Counted from the first letter of the stretch, positions 33,790 through 46,809 are shown. The stretch: 64,000 bases of DNA from Ditylenchus dipsaci (GCA_004194705.1 SADC01000148.1:62001-126000); one strand, 5' to 3'. A program made the numbers and translations. Notes: generated from the letters alone by a model not told the origin.

Positions 33790-34143
33790 ATATAATCGGG
33801 CTTCAGGGCGGGCCCGGACCGGAGCTTTTTCGGTCCGGCCCACAGCATGTACGGCCCGGCGGGCGGGCCAAGCCCGGGCCGGGCCAAGCATGGGCCGGGC
33901 CGGCCCGTATCCACCCCTGGGCAAAGGGCATAAGAGTTCGTGCCCGGGATTCAAATTTTTTCCTAATCATTAAAATTTCGTACGGATTTTCCAGTTTGGT
34001 TTCTATCAAAACCATACCCAAAATTAAATTCTAGGCCTTGTTTTGTTAGAAACCAAGCTGAAAAATCCATACAAAAGTTCAACGATTAGGAACTAATTTG
34101 AATTCGCGGGCAGCACCTCTTATTGGTGTGGGTATGCTCCTTC
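33790..34143. repeat. GC-rich CGGGCCGGGCC block and partial TTAA hairpin
   Basis: 33800-33920 iterates GGGCCGGGCC-type words, the interior style of a hAT MITE. 33945-34143 then resembles the TTAA hairpin family with worn ends. Confidence 0.5.
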
Positions 34144-34169
34144 AACCCACTGCGCCACACTGTCAAAAG

Positions 34170-34714
34170 TATCTAAATAATCTAGATCAGCAGCTTTATA
34201 CCAGTATTTCCGTTTCTGACCATCGTCTCTCATGTTTTTCCATTGGTTACTGGAGCATGAATTTCACTCAAATGAATGGATCGGCAAAACGAGCATTCCT
34301 TGTGGTCCATGAGATTGATTCTCTTGGGGTGGACCTGACAGACCCTTTGTACGTGCCCGTACAGCTCAGAGCCACACCTAAAAGTAGGTTTAGGTTAGGC
34401 CCATTTTTGTACGATTAAATGTCGTTTTTATGTCTCATAAAAGTATTCTGAAGGTACAGTATTTTTATCTAATGACCCGGCCCTGCTTAATTCAAAGTCG
34501 TGTTTTTGGAATTGTGTTTTTTGACCAAACTGTTTTCGGGCTCGCTACTACTCATTTTGTAGCTCACATCACTTGCTTGTCCAAGAGCAGTCTTCGAAAG
34601 TTGTCTCAAAGGCATAATTTTAAGAACACGATTATGAATGGAGACTCTCCATTGGAGAGGTTGATTATTAGAGGCTATATGGAAGTGAAAGCCCCGAATT
34701 TTGAATTTTGGAAG
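34170..34714 (+). CDS. unrecognised protein, two internal exons
   Basis: Exon A ends at 34383 before GTAGGT and encodes VSDHRLSCFSIGYWSMNFT, then KRAFLVVHEIDSLGVDL and YVPVQLRATPK; its start is uncertain. Exon B, 34563-34714, follows CATTTTGTAG, joins in phase 1 and encodes HITCLSKSSLRKLSQRHNF, then PLERLIIRGYMEVKAPNFEF, ending at a GTGTGT donor. The frame is long, clean and spliced consistently, and it lies downstream of the ZP gene stop, so I take it as a separate plus-strand gene. I do not recognise the family and did not find its other exons. Confidence 0.5.
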
Positions 34715-34825
34715 GTGTGTTGTGTATACCTCATCAACGTAAAAAATTGATGGAGCAAAAAATTGTTAGTGGGGACTAATGAATCCAACAAATGTTGATT
34801 AAAATTGTCAAATACACTCGAAGAT

Positions 34826-35269
34826 TCAAAAAAACTCCCACCTTCTGCAAATGATCATTGCTGCTGGTCGCTCACAAATACACCCCTCACACTCTTCCAC
34901 TCCAGCAAACGAATTGACAAAAGACTTTGAAGGGCTGGACGGACTATGAATGGCCGTATCTTCTAGATCCACCCTGTTTTTCCGCCTTTTCTGCAGCGGC
35001 ACCGTAGGTGTGGGAGTGTAGTTGGTGGGCGAGGACAGTTGCAACACCTTCTTGCCCGGTTGAGAGTGCTGAATGGTCAGAGGGGGCGGTGGAGACCAGT
35101 GAAGATTAGGCGGCATGTTTCCCACATCCGGCGCTTTCCACTGTTGACTATTTGTTATTCGGGCAGATGGTTGAAGAGATGTGTAATTGTTGTTATTAGT
35201 ATTGATGAAGGATGCATGAGACTGCTGGTTGCTGGAAGTGATGGTGCTTGAAGCTGAGGAGAACGCCAT
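34826..35269 (-). CDS. proline/serine-rich protein, possibly a first coding exon
   Basis: An ATG at 35269 (AGAATGGCG) follows TTTATTTTAG, so the exon is either cis- or leader-spliced at its 5' edge. The 147-residue frame is rich in S, N, Q and P (HWSPPPPLTIQHS, NYTPTPTVPLQKRRKNR) and ends CEGCICERPAAMIICRRW. A strong GTGAGC donor inside the cysteine-rich end would instead make this exon 1 of a longer gene. No family is recognised; the composition suggests a disordered regulatory or scaffold protein. Confidence 0.45.
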   Translation of the reverse strand: MAFSSASSTITSSNQQSHASFINTNNNNYTSLQPSARITNSQQWKAPDVGNMPPNLHWSPPPPLTIQHSQPGKKVLQLSSPTNYTPTPTVPLQKRRKNRVDLEDTAIHSPSSPSKSFVNSFAGVEECEGCICERPAAMIICRRWEFF

Positions 35270-35299
35270 TCTTCCTAAAATAAATATTCATTTAATAAA

Positions 35300-37490
35300 C
35301 TAAAAAAAGTCTGAACAATTGTAACTTTTGCTAACTTTTTTTTGCTTTTTGCGTGATTGTATGTTTTAAGCAAACAATATTTAAAAAAATTGGAACCAGC
35401 TTGAGCAACCGAAAAGATCATTTAATTCGACAGAACTTCTGCAACAACGCAATTGTTTGGATGGAATAGGAGAGCTTGGTTATTGTTTGACATCGCGTCT
35501 TTTGGATTTTATTTATATCAGGCTGTTTAGGAATGTTTTCGAATTATAATTCAGGCAAATCCTTAGGCTTAGGCGCAAGGCTAAAATTTGTGTCAAACTG
35601 CGAAAAAAATTGAATTAAAAAAGTACGAATTCAAAAAATTCCAAAAAAAATAACTGAACGTATACGCACTGATTGGATAAGGTTGGGAATTGACCCTACG
35701 GAGCTATGCCTATATATTTTTTAGAAATTATAAAAAGCTCAATTGTCTAGGCGAAAAATAGAAAGAATTTGTGGAGCGAAAAAATTTCACAAGCTTTTTG
35801 TTTGCCTAAACACTAGACAAACACCAAAGTTCAACTGATAAAGCACATACACACAAAAGTTATTCGATGGTGTACGTAGTAGGCCTGCTGTAACAACAAA
35901 TCATTGCTACTACAAACCCAAACAGCATAACAATATTGGGGAAAACCATTCGCCAGCAAAGGAGAACAGAGGGAGGTGTGGAAATTCCACTAGTGCATAA
36001 TACCCCCGTTTTGTGAATCCCCCTCACCCACACACAACAACAGAAAAATCAGTGGAGGGAAAAAGAAGAAAAGGGGAATCAATAGTGAAGATAGGAGGAG
36101 TAGCTGCTTTATCGGGTGGTGCAATCACCACCAGCTTCTCTGCTTGCTTAACCAGCCATATAAACTGTAAGGGTAGAGTTGGAAAATTAGCCGTGTAAGC
36201 CTTTTGGGTAACTACCGCGGCTGATAACCCGGCTAAAATCGTCGACTTATTTTCGGCGAAATTTTCGGTCAAAACTATTTATTTATAAAAGTCTGATACA
36301 ATCTTAGAAAAGACGGCTCGTATCTTTTATTGCGAGCACAATTAAAAAGATCGTTGGAATCTATTTTGTCTCTTATATTTGTCTCTTGGCTCAATATGTG
36401 TTCGAGGGACCCCGAAAAAGGTCCCCCTGTTGTTAAGTTTTGTGATTTTTAAGGCTTACGTTTAAGCAAGTTTTCTTTTTTTCTCTTTGAGTCTACAAAT
36501 TTATTTTGCTATAAACCTGTGAGTGAAAGCCGATGTCAAGTGCATCCTAATATTCGATTCTCAACTCTTACCTCAAGCTGAGTCGAAAAAATCACTTAAA
36601 TAAACGACAGGGGGACCAAGGCATATTTTTTTCAGGGGTCACTCGAACTCATATAGAACCGGAATCTTTATGGCTGACATCAAACTCAGCCTTTGAAAAA
36701 TTGCCAAGCTGTTTCTTGCAACGGACTCTGCAGTAGAACCGCAAATTGTGCCAAAATCAAGAGAAATATTCGGTAAATACTTGCCGAATATTGCTCTCAA
36801 GAGTCAACTTGAGAAATGATACGTTTGTGAAATGTCGTTTTTGCCAAATATCACCTAGCCAAAAAATATTCTGCTTCATTGCGGCTATACTGCCCACAAG
36901 ACATTGAAAAAGACATTTTTTCGGAGACTAATAAAACTTTGAGTGATAAAAATAAAATGAGAAATAGGCCAATAGGACTTAGAAACAAATAAAAATAAAA
37001 AAACCAAGCAGGAGCAGTTGTTATGATCATAATAAAGGCCAGCCGCCATACCCTGAGTTCTAATTTATTCACAAAAAACAACTTGGGAAGAAAACGAAAG
37101 TGTTGTGGAATGGATTTAACAATTTCCGCCGACTAATCGATCACCGCACAAATTGCTGTTCACTTCTTCTTGTTAAAGAGAATTTTGCAGCACCACGAAA
37201 ACAAACAATCAAAAAGGTTTGAGAAACAACAATAATTATATTATTAATGATATATGACAAGGAATAACAGACACTGATGACCGCCACCGCCGAGGTTAAT
37301 CGCGGGAATTAGTGCACACACACATTCTTCGCCCTTAACCCAATCGTATAGGGATGCAGTCAAGAAACAAAGAATGTTTAGCGGGATACATTTAAACACT
37401 ATACTAAGAAGATTTGCAAGGAAACAGAGTTATTAAGAACAGGCGGGTAGCCAGATGATACAGCTACACAAATCACTTTATCTACAGGGT
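35300..37490. other. no gene seen
   Basis: AT-rich intergenic DNA. The only large open frame, near 36013-36272, has no supporting features. Confidence 0.4.
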
Positions 37491-38261
37491 GTTTAAAGAA
37501 AATTCAAGGTTTTGAAATGTCCATATCTTTTTAATAGAGAGATTTGCGAAATTCGGTCTTCGCCAATCGATTCTTATCGCCCACAATATTTTTTTATTGC
37601 ATAATGTCGAAAACACGATTTTCTCTTAATCCGCCTTTGGTTAATCCGCTTTTCTCTTAATCCGCCTTTCCCGAAAATGGGGGCCAATATCCCAATATAC
37701 CAACCAATAACAATATATTGTTTGTCGTCAGCTCTATAAAAAACCATGATACCCCCTGTGGTTCGAGATTTTCACTTTTTTTACTTTAGTAAAAAGTACC
37801 CAAATATATGTCCCAGACCCCGGAAAATGTGCGCAAACTCTTCATTAGTCACAACTTCCGTACGCTAGGCTACCTGCAAGCCTAAGGGCTAAGCCTAAAC
37901 TTGTTGTTTGCAAGGGTAGTTACAGCAATTTTTAAAGGTCGGATGCTTGGGGGGGGGTATTCGCTACTAGCGCCGAAATTTTTTTCTCAGAATCGAAAAA
38001 ACGCGCGGCTTTCTCATGAAATCGGAGTCGAGAAACACGAATATAAGGTTATCTCCTCCATCTGATCACTGCCCGTGGGGGGGGGGATTTGTCACTGCAT
38101 CCAGTACTTTTCCGCATTATCCATTTTTTTAAAGCCTATGATATTCGATGGTCTATTGGTTTTTGAGAATTTAGTTCGGGAATCTGCTTAATTAGTCATC
38201 ATATTTTTTTTCTCGATCTGAAGCACATATTTCCGACTTCATTTTAAACAAATTACAGAAG

Positions 38262-38267
38262 TCTTTA
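38262..38267 (-). terminator. poly(A) signal AATAAA of the secreted-protein gene
   Basis: The minus strand reads GTAATAAAGAC about 36 nt beyond the stop at 38303, a normal spacing. Confidence 0.65.
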
Positions 38268-38302
38268 TTACATCAATTATTATCTTGACCACAATCCACA
38301 AA

Positions 38303-41102
38303 TTAAATTTTAAGCTTAAGGTTCTGCGGGTGATCTCCTAAATATTTGATACAAGTCTCCGGCTCTGCTGAGTATTTTCCAAAAGGGTTACTCATGGCCA
38401 GTGGAGTGTCAATCAATGGCAATGAATGAGGTGGCTGACCATCTAGATCATAATTATAGCTGTTAACAGTTGGTCTTCTGGCGGATTTGGCCTCTTTTCT
38501 GGCCATGCTCTCCACCACTGGAATGAAGCTGCTCCTGGGCTGACCTGCTCCGGCATTCCATTCTTCATAGTCATCCATATAGTAGTACTGGGGATACGGC
38601 TGGGTGTTACTGGATGGCTGGAACCTCGCTTCAACGGGCATAGTAGTCGAAACTTTAAGGTTTTCCTGCAAAATTTATGGGTTGTAAAGAGCAAAAAGTT
38701 GTTAAAAATATAGTTTGTAACACCAGGAAGATTTTATATACTATGTACAGTACTTTCCGTAGTAAAAAACCTACAGGGCACTTTTTAAGACCCTCTAAAA
38801 ATGCAAAATTATCGGGTCGTAGCCTTGTGTCTCCTTTTTTCCCCTTTTTTGAACGACGTTCAAACCCTCAAAATAGATAAAGGGGCTCTATTAGAGGTTG
38901 GCTGTATTAGAAGGGCGGCTAATTCGAAGTCTTTGACTGCCCACAACCGGCTAATTTTAACTTAGAAGGGACCCTATCGAATATGATTTTGAGAACCCTA
39001 TCGCGGGAATTTTTTATCGTATATTCTTGTAGAGCACGTATGACTTGAAGCTGGATCCTGGACGCGATATTACCACAAAAAGTGGTACAACAATTAAATT
39101 AAAGTTATGAAATGTCAATGATACAAGTTTCCTGGTTTTTGTTGGTTTTCGTTTATAAACTCAATATGTTTATATGAAAAAATTTCAAGACCAGCGAAAC
39201 CAACTAACATAACAGCATTTTAGGTGACCTGATCTCTGTAAAATTCTGCTACTTGACCTGGTTTTGCTTATCTCTGAATTTTTTTAATATGAACAAAGAT
39301 TTTTCACTACTAAAATGTTTGCTAGATTCTAGCGGTCATTTTGAGTACTCATTGCACTCAACTCGAAAATAATGATGTTGTGAACAAAAGACATTAAATA
39401 CAAATAACCAACAAAAACCATGAAATCCGTATAATCGACTACTAAAATGTTTGCTTTCATAACTATAATTTAATTGTTGTACCACTTTTTGTGTAATATC
39501 GCCTCCAGTGTCCAGCTTTACTAGAAAGTCATGCGTGCTCTACAAGAATATGCAAAAAAAAATTTCCGCGATAGGGTCTTCAAAATCACACCCCGATAGG
39601 GTCCCTTGTTAGAACAACAAGTATAAAGCTACCGACTATCCATGTTCGGGTCCTTTACACGATATAAATAAATATGGTCAAGGTTAGGAAAGGATAATAT
39701 TTTTTTTCCCGTAGATTCAAAAAATTTTCGGAAATTCAAAATTTATGGTCAGACAAAAACTTGAATCGCTCAGAATCCCACCCAGAGTGGCAAAAAGCCG
39801 CTGAAAGTTGGTTTTTGGGGGTATACAAAAGGCGGGTAAACTTTTGGCGAAGAATCGATTGCACGCATCAGAATACCACTATGATCAGCTCAATCGCCCA
39901 GGATCCCACCCTTGACCATCTAGAACCACCCTAAAACTGGTTCGGAATAGTTTAATGCTGTTTAGAAGTGGTTTAAAGGGGTTTAAGGTGGTTCTGGATG
40001 GTCAAGGGTCGGATTCTGGGCGATTGAGCCGATCATAGTGGTAATAGTGGCAATCGATTCTTCGCCAAAAGTTCACCCCCTTTAGTGAACCCCAAAAAAC
40101 CGACTTTGAGCAGCTTTTGGCCACTCTGGTAGGGATTCTGAGCAATCCAAGTTTTTGTCTGATCATAAAATTAGAATTTCCGCGAAATTTTCGAATCTAC
40201 GGGCGAAAAAATATATTGTGCGGGCAAAAAAGTGAAATCTGCGGGCAAAAAAATATTATCCTTTCCTAACCCTGACCATATTTATTTATATCGTGTAAAG
40301 GACCCGAACATGGGTTTAAGCTTAGGCAAGGGTAGACCAGCGTATGTTAGGACGGACTCAAACATGAGTCTAAAATACGTTTGTGTCTATCCTAACATAC
40401 GCTAGCCTACCCCTGCCTAAGCCTAATTACTAGAAAGTGTTAAAAAAAACAATAGGGGGACCAAGGCAACCCCCCCCCCCCGTCATATAGGGCCAAATTT
40501 TCGGAGCTAATAGTGAATACCTCCTCGCCCCATAAATCGGACCTTTTAAAATCGCTGTAACTACACTTCAAAACAACTAGTTTAGTCTTAGCTCTTAGGC
40601 GCGGGGGCAGGCCAGCGTACGGAACTTGTGACTAATAAATAGTTTACACTTTTTCTGGGTCTGGGACATATATTTCGGTACTCTTTACTCAAATTTAAAA
40701 GGAAAATTTATATGGGGACGGGGTTTTATTTTTCGCTACTAGGGTCAAATTTTCTAATTTTTTTCGGTCTCTTTGAGTTCTATAAAAACTAAAGTTGTAG
40801 AGCTGGATTTCCTGCACAACTTTCCTTTTTACCAAGGAAGAAGTGTTCGACAAATGGTTGACTGTATCCAAATGTTCAGTTTTATTAAAATTAAATCCAA
40901 TTTTTACTTCACTCCTCTGTAATCTGTTATATAGGCCTCTGTTTTCATCACTCTGACTTTTGCCAATTAACTGACTAGGCATTCTAAACGGCATGTGGTT
41001 GACGTTGAACATAAATGCAGTACAGGACATCTGTAGCAAAATAACCAATATAAGGATCTGCCAAAGTAGAAGTTTGACCATTTTATTAGTTGCGAAGGCC
41101 AT
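38303..41102 (-). CDS. predicted secreted protein, two exons
   Basis: Exon 1 (41102-40908) encodes a signal peptide; the better start is 41081, MVKLLLWQILILVILLQMSC. The mature part begins AFMFNVNHMPFRMPSQLIGK and continues NRGLYNRLQRSE. A GTAAAA donor in phase 0 joins exon 2 (38665-38303) after TTTGCAG: ENLKVSTTMPVEARF, then a tyrosine-rich stretch (YPQYYYMDDYEEW), ARRPTVNSYNYDLDG, and the end YLGDHPQNLKLKI. The total is 178-185 residues with one cysteine near the end. Basic residues in the first third (IGKS, ENRG, LQRS) could be processing sites, so a neuropeptide or hormone precursor is possible, but no family signature is clear. TATA-like and poly(A) elements flank it. Confidence 0.65.
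39640..40325. repeat. palindrome in the intron of the secreted-protein gene
   Basis: GTTCGGGTCCTTTACACGAT pairs with its complement near 40300, with a centre near 39980. The GTTGGTTTTTGGGGG, AAAAATCGATTG and CGCTCAGAATCCCACC blocks are shared with the palindrome at 48010-48790. A smaller palindrome (38990-39610) adjoins it. Confidence 0.75.
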
Positions 41103-41130
41103 AGAATAATACCCTAGACACTAAAATATC

Positions 41131-41138
41131 TATAAATA
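41131..41138 (-). promoter_or_regulatory. TATA-like box (TATTTATA) of the secreted-protein gene
   Basis: The minus strand reads CATATTTATAG about 30 nt before the ATG at 41102. If it acts as the TATA box, the 41081 ATG would be the one used. Confidence 0.4.
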
Positions 41139-41139
41139 T

Positions 41140-44100
41140 GAATAACTAAAACACATATACAAATTGTTCACGCAACTGCTCATTGGTCTATAAAATGAAC
41201 TAAACCAAAATTTGATCGCAATTTTGGTAATTAAGTCGAAATTCCTGTTACACCGAGTTTTTCTATGTAAGCAACTTGGGGAAATTTCAATAATTAGGTT
41301 TAAAAAAGGTATTTATAACCCGCAGTGTATTTTTAAACTGGCGGTTGGGGTTGTCTCTAGCTTAATTGAATGGGTTTGTGTTACGATGAAGAAGGACGAA
41401 AATTTAGCTAGCATAAAAAATTATGTAAAGGTTTTACGGTAAGATTGAATAAGAAAATAGATCAGAATTCAAAAAGGGCTGGCTAAACATAACGGCTTCC
41501 TAGATAAATTTTGGCTAGCCGTAGAAATTTAAAACTACTTTTCGACATTGATTTTTTGATTGATTTTTTCATAATGACTTTCTATTTTAAAAAAAGTGGT
41601 CGGTATATCAAGTTTTTGCAGTATATCTTTTTTGAATTTTTCAAAGGAAGGTACTTTTTTCTAACCGCCAAAATATTTTTTCTGCTCAATAATCACTTTT
41701 TGCCCGAATTTTTTTTCTTCTGTTTATCTTGGGTTCACCCTTGCCCTGGTGAGTAGCTGCACTTCAAACATGGGATGGCATTTCTGTTCTTTTTTTAAAT
41801 AATAAGACTATCAGGTAGCTGGGGTTCTAGTTTCTATCGAGGTATCATTTTATGCAAGGTTTTTAAATAATGTAGCACGAAAAAGTAAAACCATGAACCA
41901 AATTATTTTTTTGACTTGGTTGATATTTCTAGATTTTCATCTCACATTTTCTGTTTAAAGTCGTTGCTGAGAATGAGGTTTTCTCGGTAAAGTTTTGTCA
42001 GAAGCGATTGGATTGAGTGAAGGAGACATTTAATTGGAAAATTTAAAGATATAAAGTCGCTAGAATTTCAATCGAGAGCAGCTTCACGTGGCCAAATTAG
42101 TTTTAGTTTCATAATCACTGAATCAGTTGCTTCAACTTCGTTCGAAATTAGAATCGCACAGCTACCTGACAGTGTTATCCCTTTTAAAAAAAGATATGAA
42201 AATCAAATAGAAAAAGACAAAAGAAAATTTGTTGGCGAAAAAAGCGGTTAGCGGGCAGAAAAAATAGCACCCTTTATTAAATCGACAAAAACGCAATTTT
42301 CGTTCCCAGGTAAATATTCAAATAATTAATTTCACCAAGCTATAAATCTTCATACACTAAAAGTTCCAATAAATGAATGTGGCACAAAGTCTGGGAACTA
42401 TTTTCACAAAAGGTATGAGATGTTTGTGCTTTAGAACAATGAGGAATAAATAATTCCCATAAATTTGATTCATTTTTTTAAATTAAAAATGGTTTTCGGC
42501 AATTACATCATAATCTCAGTTTCATCTAGTAAATTAAAATTCCTGTGCTCATCTTCAAAAACACATTCAAGGACTTCCTGCTGCTGCTATATTTTTGGAA
42601 TAGTTGGTGCTTGTCACCACTACAAACTAACCGAATAGCATGCCTTTCCGCTGGAAAAAATAAAGAAAGTATGACAAAGATAATTTTAAAGCTACAAAAA
42701 GTCAATAGAAAAATTTATAGAAAAAATCTAACGCACATTTAGGTAAAAGAATTCCATAAATTTTTTAATAGAAGCCCTCTCTTTAACACGAAAAAGGCTG
42801 GTTGTAAGATTTGCTGATTCTGACGCAAAAGAAAAAAGGAACAAACGAGAGAATATACCCATTTTTTCCGCGTATACTTTGGAAATAGTGTCGGACCAAC
42901 ACGATGGTGCGGGTCCTTTTTGCTTCAATCATTGGTTAAGTGGGTGAAAAAAGTCTGGAAGGTGACAAATTGTGCATGGTCAAAATACAACTGGATACCC
43001 ACAAGTTTTCAATTAATGCGCCATGATGATCATACTACACCAATGCTCATAATATACTAAAATGACCGCCAAGAGTTTAGCTTTCTAACAGTACCGAACA
43101 TAGACTTTTTGATTCGTAAAGTTAAGATAAATCACAAATTGTTTGTTGGGGTAAGGATTTTCAAAATGTTCTACCCTGACATTTTACAAAACATAATTTT
43201 GTGTTGAGATGACGTATAACTAAATTATAAAAAAAATTATAACAGTATTTCACCGTCTTTTTGGCACTAAATGCAGCAATACTTTATTGTGAAATCGTGA
43301 CGAAAATGTGCAAAATGAATGTATAAGTTGTAACACAAATATCTCATAATTTTTTCCGCTAGGAAAACCTTCAACTTTGACACTGGATTCGTGTTCATCA
43401 TGGTCGATTTGCTTATAGTGACGGTCTTAAAATTTCAAAGTTAATGTGAAATTTTGAATTCCCTTTAGGACAATAAACATTCAAATTGATTTTTTCAGCC
43501 AAACACTTTTCAGCTAACGAAAGGTAGCACATTTCAGCTTTTCGAACCAAAACTAGAAAAAGGTGGTACTTTTCAGATTTATCCCTTCAACATTCTGAAT
43601 CAATAATCTGACAGAGCAAACGAGAATTTTACCAAATTGAATCAGTATTTTTACACTTGATGTTTGTTAGCTATAACTTTTTGTCGAACCGAACCAAGAC
43701 CTATCAAAAGTAATCAGATTAGTCTAGTTTTTTAGTATAAATTGCAAATTCCAATATTTTATTCAAGCCGACCAGTCACTCTAATACCCTCTCAATAACA
43801 GGTGCAAAAAAGGAGATATTTATAGACTTCAACAACAAATACAAATATATTACTCTGCTGCTGCAAAGATAATAGCATTTCTCTTTAAATCCTAAGCAAA
43901 AACACAGATTTAGATATTGCAATTCATCACGCAATGTTTTTCGATTTTCCAAATGACGAATTTCGCCTCCTAGATTGATTATGACAAGCTGGGCTTCCTG
44001 TACTTTTCATATATGTGTTAGGTATATATGTATATATGTTAGGTGTAAAATATGCATAAATATTTTATTGCTTACCGTCACAACTACTACAATTACAACT

Positions 44101-44985
44101 GGGTGAAATCTTGTGGAAAATATGTGGTGACAAGCAAAATATGCGTATTGTCAGTCTTTTTCTATGTGTTGGATATAATAGTGGTATAGGTAAGGATTGC
44201 GGAAGAGAATACAAAAATAAGAAAAAATAAAATGGTTCTAATTTAAGAAAATAATAATCACAATTGCAGGGAATATGCATGAATGGCAATCAAGAAAAGA
44301 GGCCGACAATTCATTTTAACACATTTAATAGTTTCAACATATATAGAGGATAAATTAGCTTCCAGCAAAGGAGCTTTTATAGCTAAGCATTTTCGTATGA
44401 AAGTTTTTGAACTTTCGAGTTTGAATGCTTTAGAACGCCTAACAATTAAAAGCTAAGTTGGTACCAGGGATCGGTTGGTACAAAATTCTGATTTTTAGTA
44501 CTTTTTTCTTTCGATTTGCAATTTTCTTAAAAATCGACCAAAAATAAATAATAAATTGAAGGAACTTTTTTATTTTTTATTTTTACTTCTTATTATTTTT
44601 CGGTACTTTTTCTTTTAAGATTTTTCATTTTAAAAGTTTTTGAGTTTCGATTTGGATTTTCATTTCGATATTTTTCTAGTTTCAATGCATCTCCGGTTGG
44701 TAATTATTAGACTGGATATAAACTATCAGAAAATGTCATAATTACAAAAACCTTAATGTTTGTATACGTTTGGACCCATCGTAATGGGACGAGGCTTCTC
44801 GTGCGCCTAAAACTTTGCCTAAGTTCGAGATATATAGCAAAAAACAAAAAGAGAGTCAAGACATTTGTTAGAAACGCCTCCGATAATCGGACTGACCAGA
44901 TCTGAATACGAATGTTTGACCTATATTTTCAAAAGTTTTTGTTAAGTATGGTTCGTCACGGTTACCCTAAAAATTAAGAAATGGT
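41140..44985. other. no gene seen
   Basis: Mostly AT-rich unique DNA. 43375-43490 is a diverged piece of the 1-625 palindrome family (GACACTGGATTCGTGTT, GTCGATTTGCTTAT). No exon with family resemblance was found. Confidence 0.45.
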
Positions 44986-44987
44986 TC

Positions 44988-45229
44988 TTAAAGGGGCATG
45001 CCTACGCTAATAAGAGGTGGTACCCGGGAATTCAAACAATTTTCCTAATCAGCTTGGTTTCTAACAAAACAAGGTCTAGAATTTAATTTTAGGTGTAGTT
45101 TTGTTAGAAACCAAGTTAAAAAATCCGTACAGAAGTTTAATGATTAGGCAAAAAAATTTGTGTTTTTATTCGGAATTTTTTTGAATTCCCGTGCACCACC
45201 TCATATTAAGCGTGGGCATGCCCATTTAA
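44988..45229. mobile_element. TTAA-flanked hairpin MITE
   Basis: TTAA at both edges, ends AAGGGGCATGCCTACGC and GCGTGGGCATGCCC, inner arms as in 5940-6175. Confidence 0.8.
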
Positions 45230-45787
45230 ACTAAGAAAAAATTCTACTTGGAAAAAAATCCGCGTTCTTTAAAGCCGCCTGTATAAAAAACCGCACTTTT
45301 AGAAGGCACAACCAAAAGTATGCATAAAAAGTGTTCACACACTTGCACCACCACTAAATAGTGTAATTGATGTAGTATCCGGCAAGGGCATGTGTGAAAA
45401 GGGGTGCAAAATAAACAAATTAGTGTAAGTAAATTAGATGACGCGCTCTCGCTTTGTTAGCTTCAGACATTAAAAAAGTAAGACTACAAATGGGTATTTT
45501 ACAGATGATGCAAATATTATAAAAGTATTAATTGTGCTCTTGGGAAAATGGAGCTTATGATTTGTCGGTCACAAAAAAGAATAACAAAGAACACAAAATA
45601 TATGAAGGAAAAGGAAAATTTCAGCACACAATTTAAAATGTAGTATAAAAAAATCGGGGCCCACTCAAATTGAGCCAAAATTTGTGTATTTTTATCACAA
45701 GTTTTCGTAAATTTATTAAAATTTCGAAACATTTAACAAAAACTTCGCATTGGTCCGACCTACAATGAATGGGGCTTTTCAAGGCTA

Positions 45788-46163
45788 CAGTCAACCTTCG
45801 ATATATGGTAGATCCTGCTTAGGGGTCCCAAGTGTACGTTTAATCAAATGTTACTTTTAAATTCAGACCAAATAAAACAGTTAAGGTGTACGTTATATTG
45901 GGGTACGTTAAATTAAAGGGCCTGACCTCTTCCTACTCGGTGGTCCCCCGCCAATTCAAAAATTTTCCCTTGGTCATTGGACTTCTGTACGGATTTTTCC
46001 GCTAGGTTTCTAACAAAACTAAGCCTAAAATTTGATTTCAGGCCTAGTTTTGTTAGAAACGTGGCGGAAAAATCCGTACAGAAGTCCAATGATCGAGGGA
46101 AAATTTTTGAATTGGCGGGGGACCACCGAGTAGGAAGAGGTCAGGCCCTTTAAAGGTTGACTG
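45788..46163. mobile_element. pogo-like MITE, word GGTGTACGTT, with nested TTAA element
   Basis: Left end CAGTCAACCTTCGATATATG after TA; right end AGGTTGACTG. Interior repeats GTACGTTAAAT-type words. The TTAA element 45913-46153 is inserted close to its right end. Confidence 0.65.
45913..46153. mobile_element. TTAA-flanked hairpin MITE, near-perfect arms
   Basis: AAAGGGCCTGACCTCTTCCT and its complement form the ends; over 100 nt of each arm pair almost without mismatch. Perfect arms suggest a young insertion. Confidence 0.85.
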
Positions 46164-46809
46164 AATGTACAATAGGAATTAGACCCAATTAAAATGTGGC
46201 CCAATTTGAATGGATTCGATTTGTCGCTGCCTAAAAATGAAGTTTTTCAAGTTCTAGCTTCATAAAAAAGCAAATTTTGGACGCTACTAGAATATAGCCT
46301 CCTCAATAATTTTGTAGGGTATTTTGTAGGCTTAGAAAAGTTTTACAAAAGCTTTTGTTAGAAATGGGTAAGCGCTGATCGCTAGCCTATAGGCCTAAGC
46401 CTAAATTATTGGTTGGGGTATATCCAGTAGCTCCAAATTGTGCTATACCACATTGCCGTATTTTCTAGCATCGTCCAATTGGCTAAATGTCGGCCAAATA
46501 CTACTATGACCTGATCAAATGCAAGAAAATAACCTTTTAACCCTTTTGTAATACAAAAAAGTAAACACAGAAATCTTCAATCGATCGATTTGACCGAATT
46601 TCGAACAAATGCAAAATTGAAGTCAATTTTTTTTTATTTCAATGGCGTGCAATTGACCTATTTTAGGGAACGGTCGTTTGCATTGGCCAATTGGCCATGG
46701 CAACTACTCGAAACCTCAGGCTATATGCAAACATGCACTAACAATCTCATTTTTTCCAAATTCACATAAAAATTCTCATTCAGGAAAACTTGTTGCATAC
46801 TAAAAGTTA

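Larger units (their letters stand above)
37735..40690. repeat. 2.9-kb composite inverted repeat around a terminal exon
   Basis: Blocks at 37790-37965 (TATGTCCCAGACCC, CAACTTCCGTACGCTAG, G-run, AATTTTTAAAGGTC) reappear inverted at 40500-40685. The 37735-38095 part also belongs to the family seen at 52440-54545 (CATGATACCCCC, GAGAAACACGAATAT, G-run). The last exon of the 38303-41102 gene lies between the arms. Confidence 0.7.
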
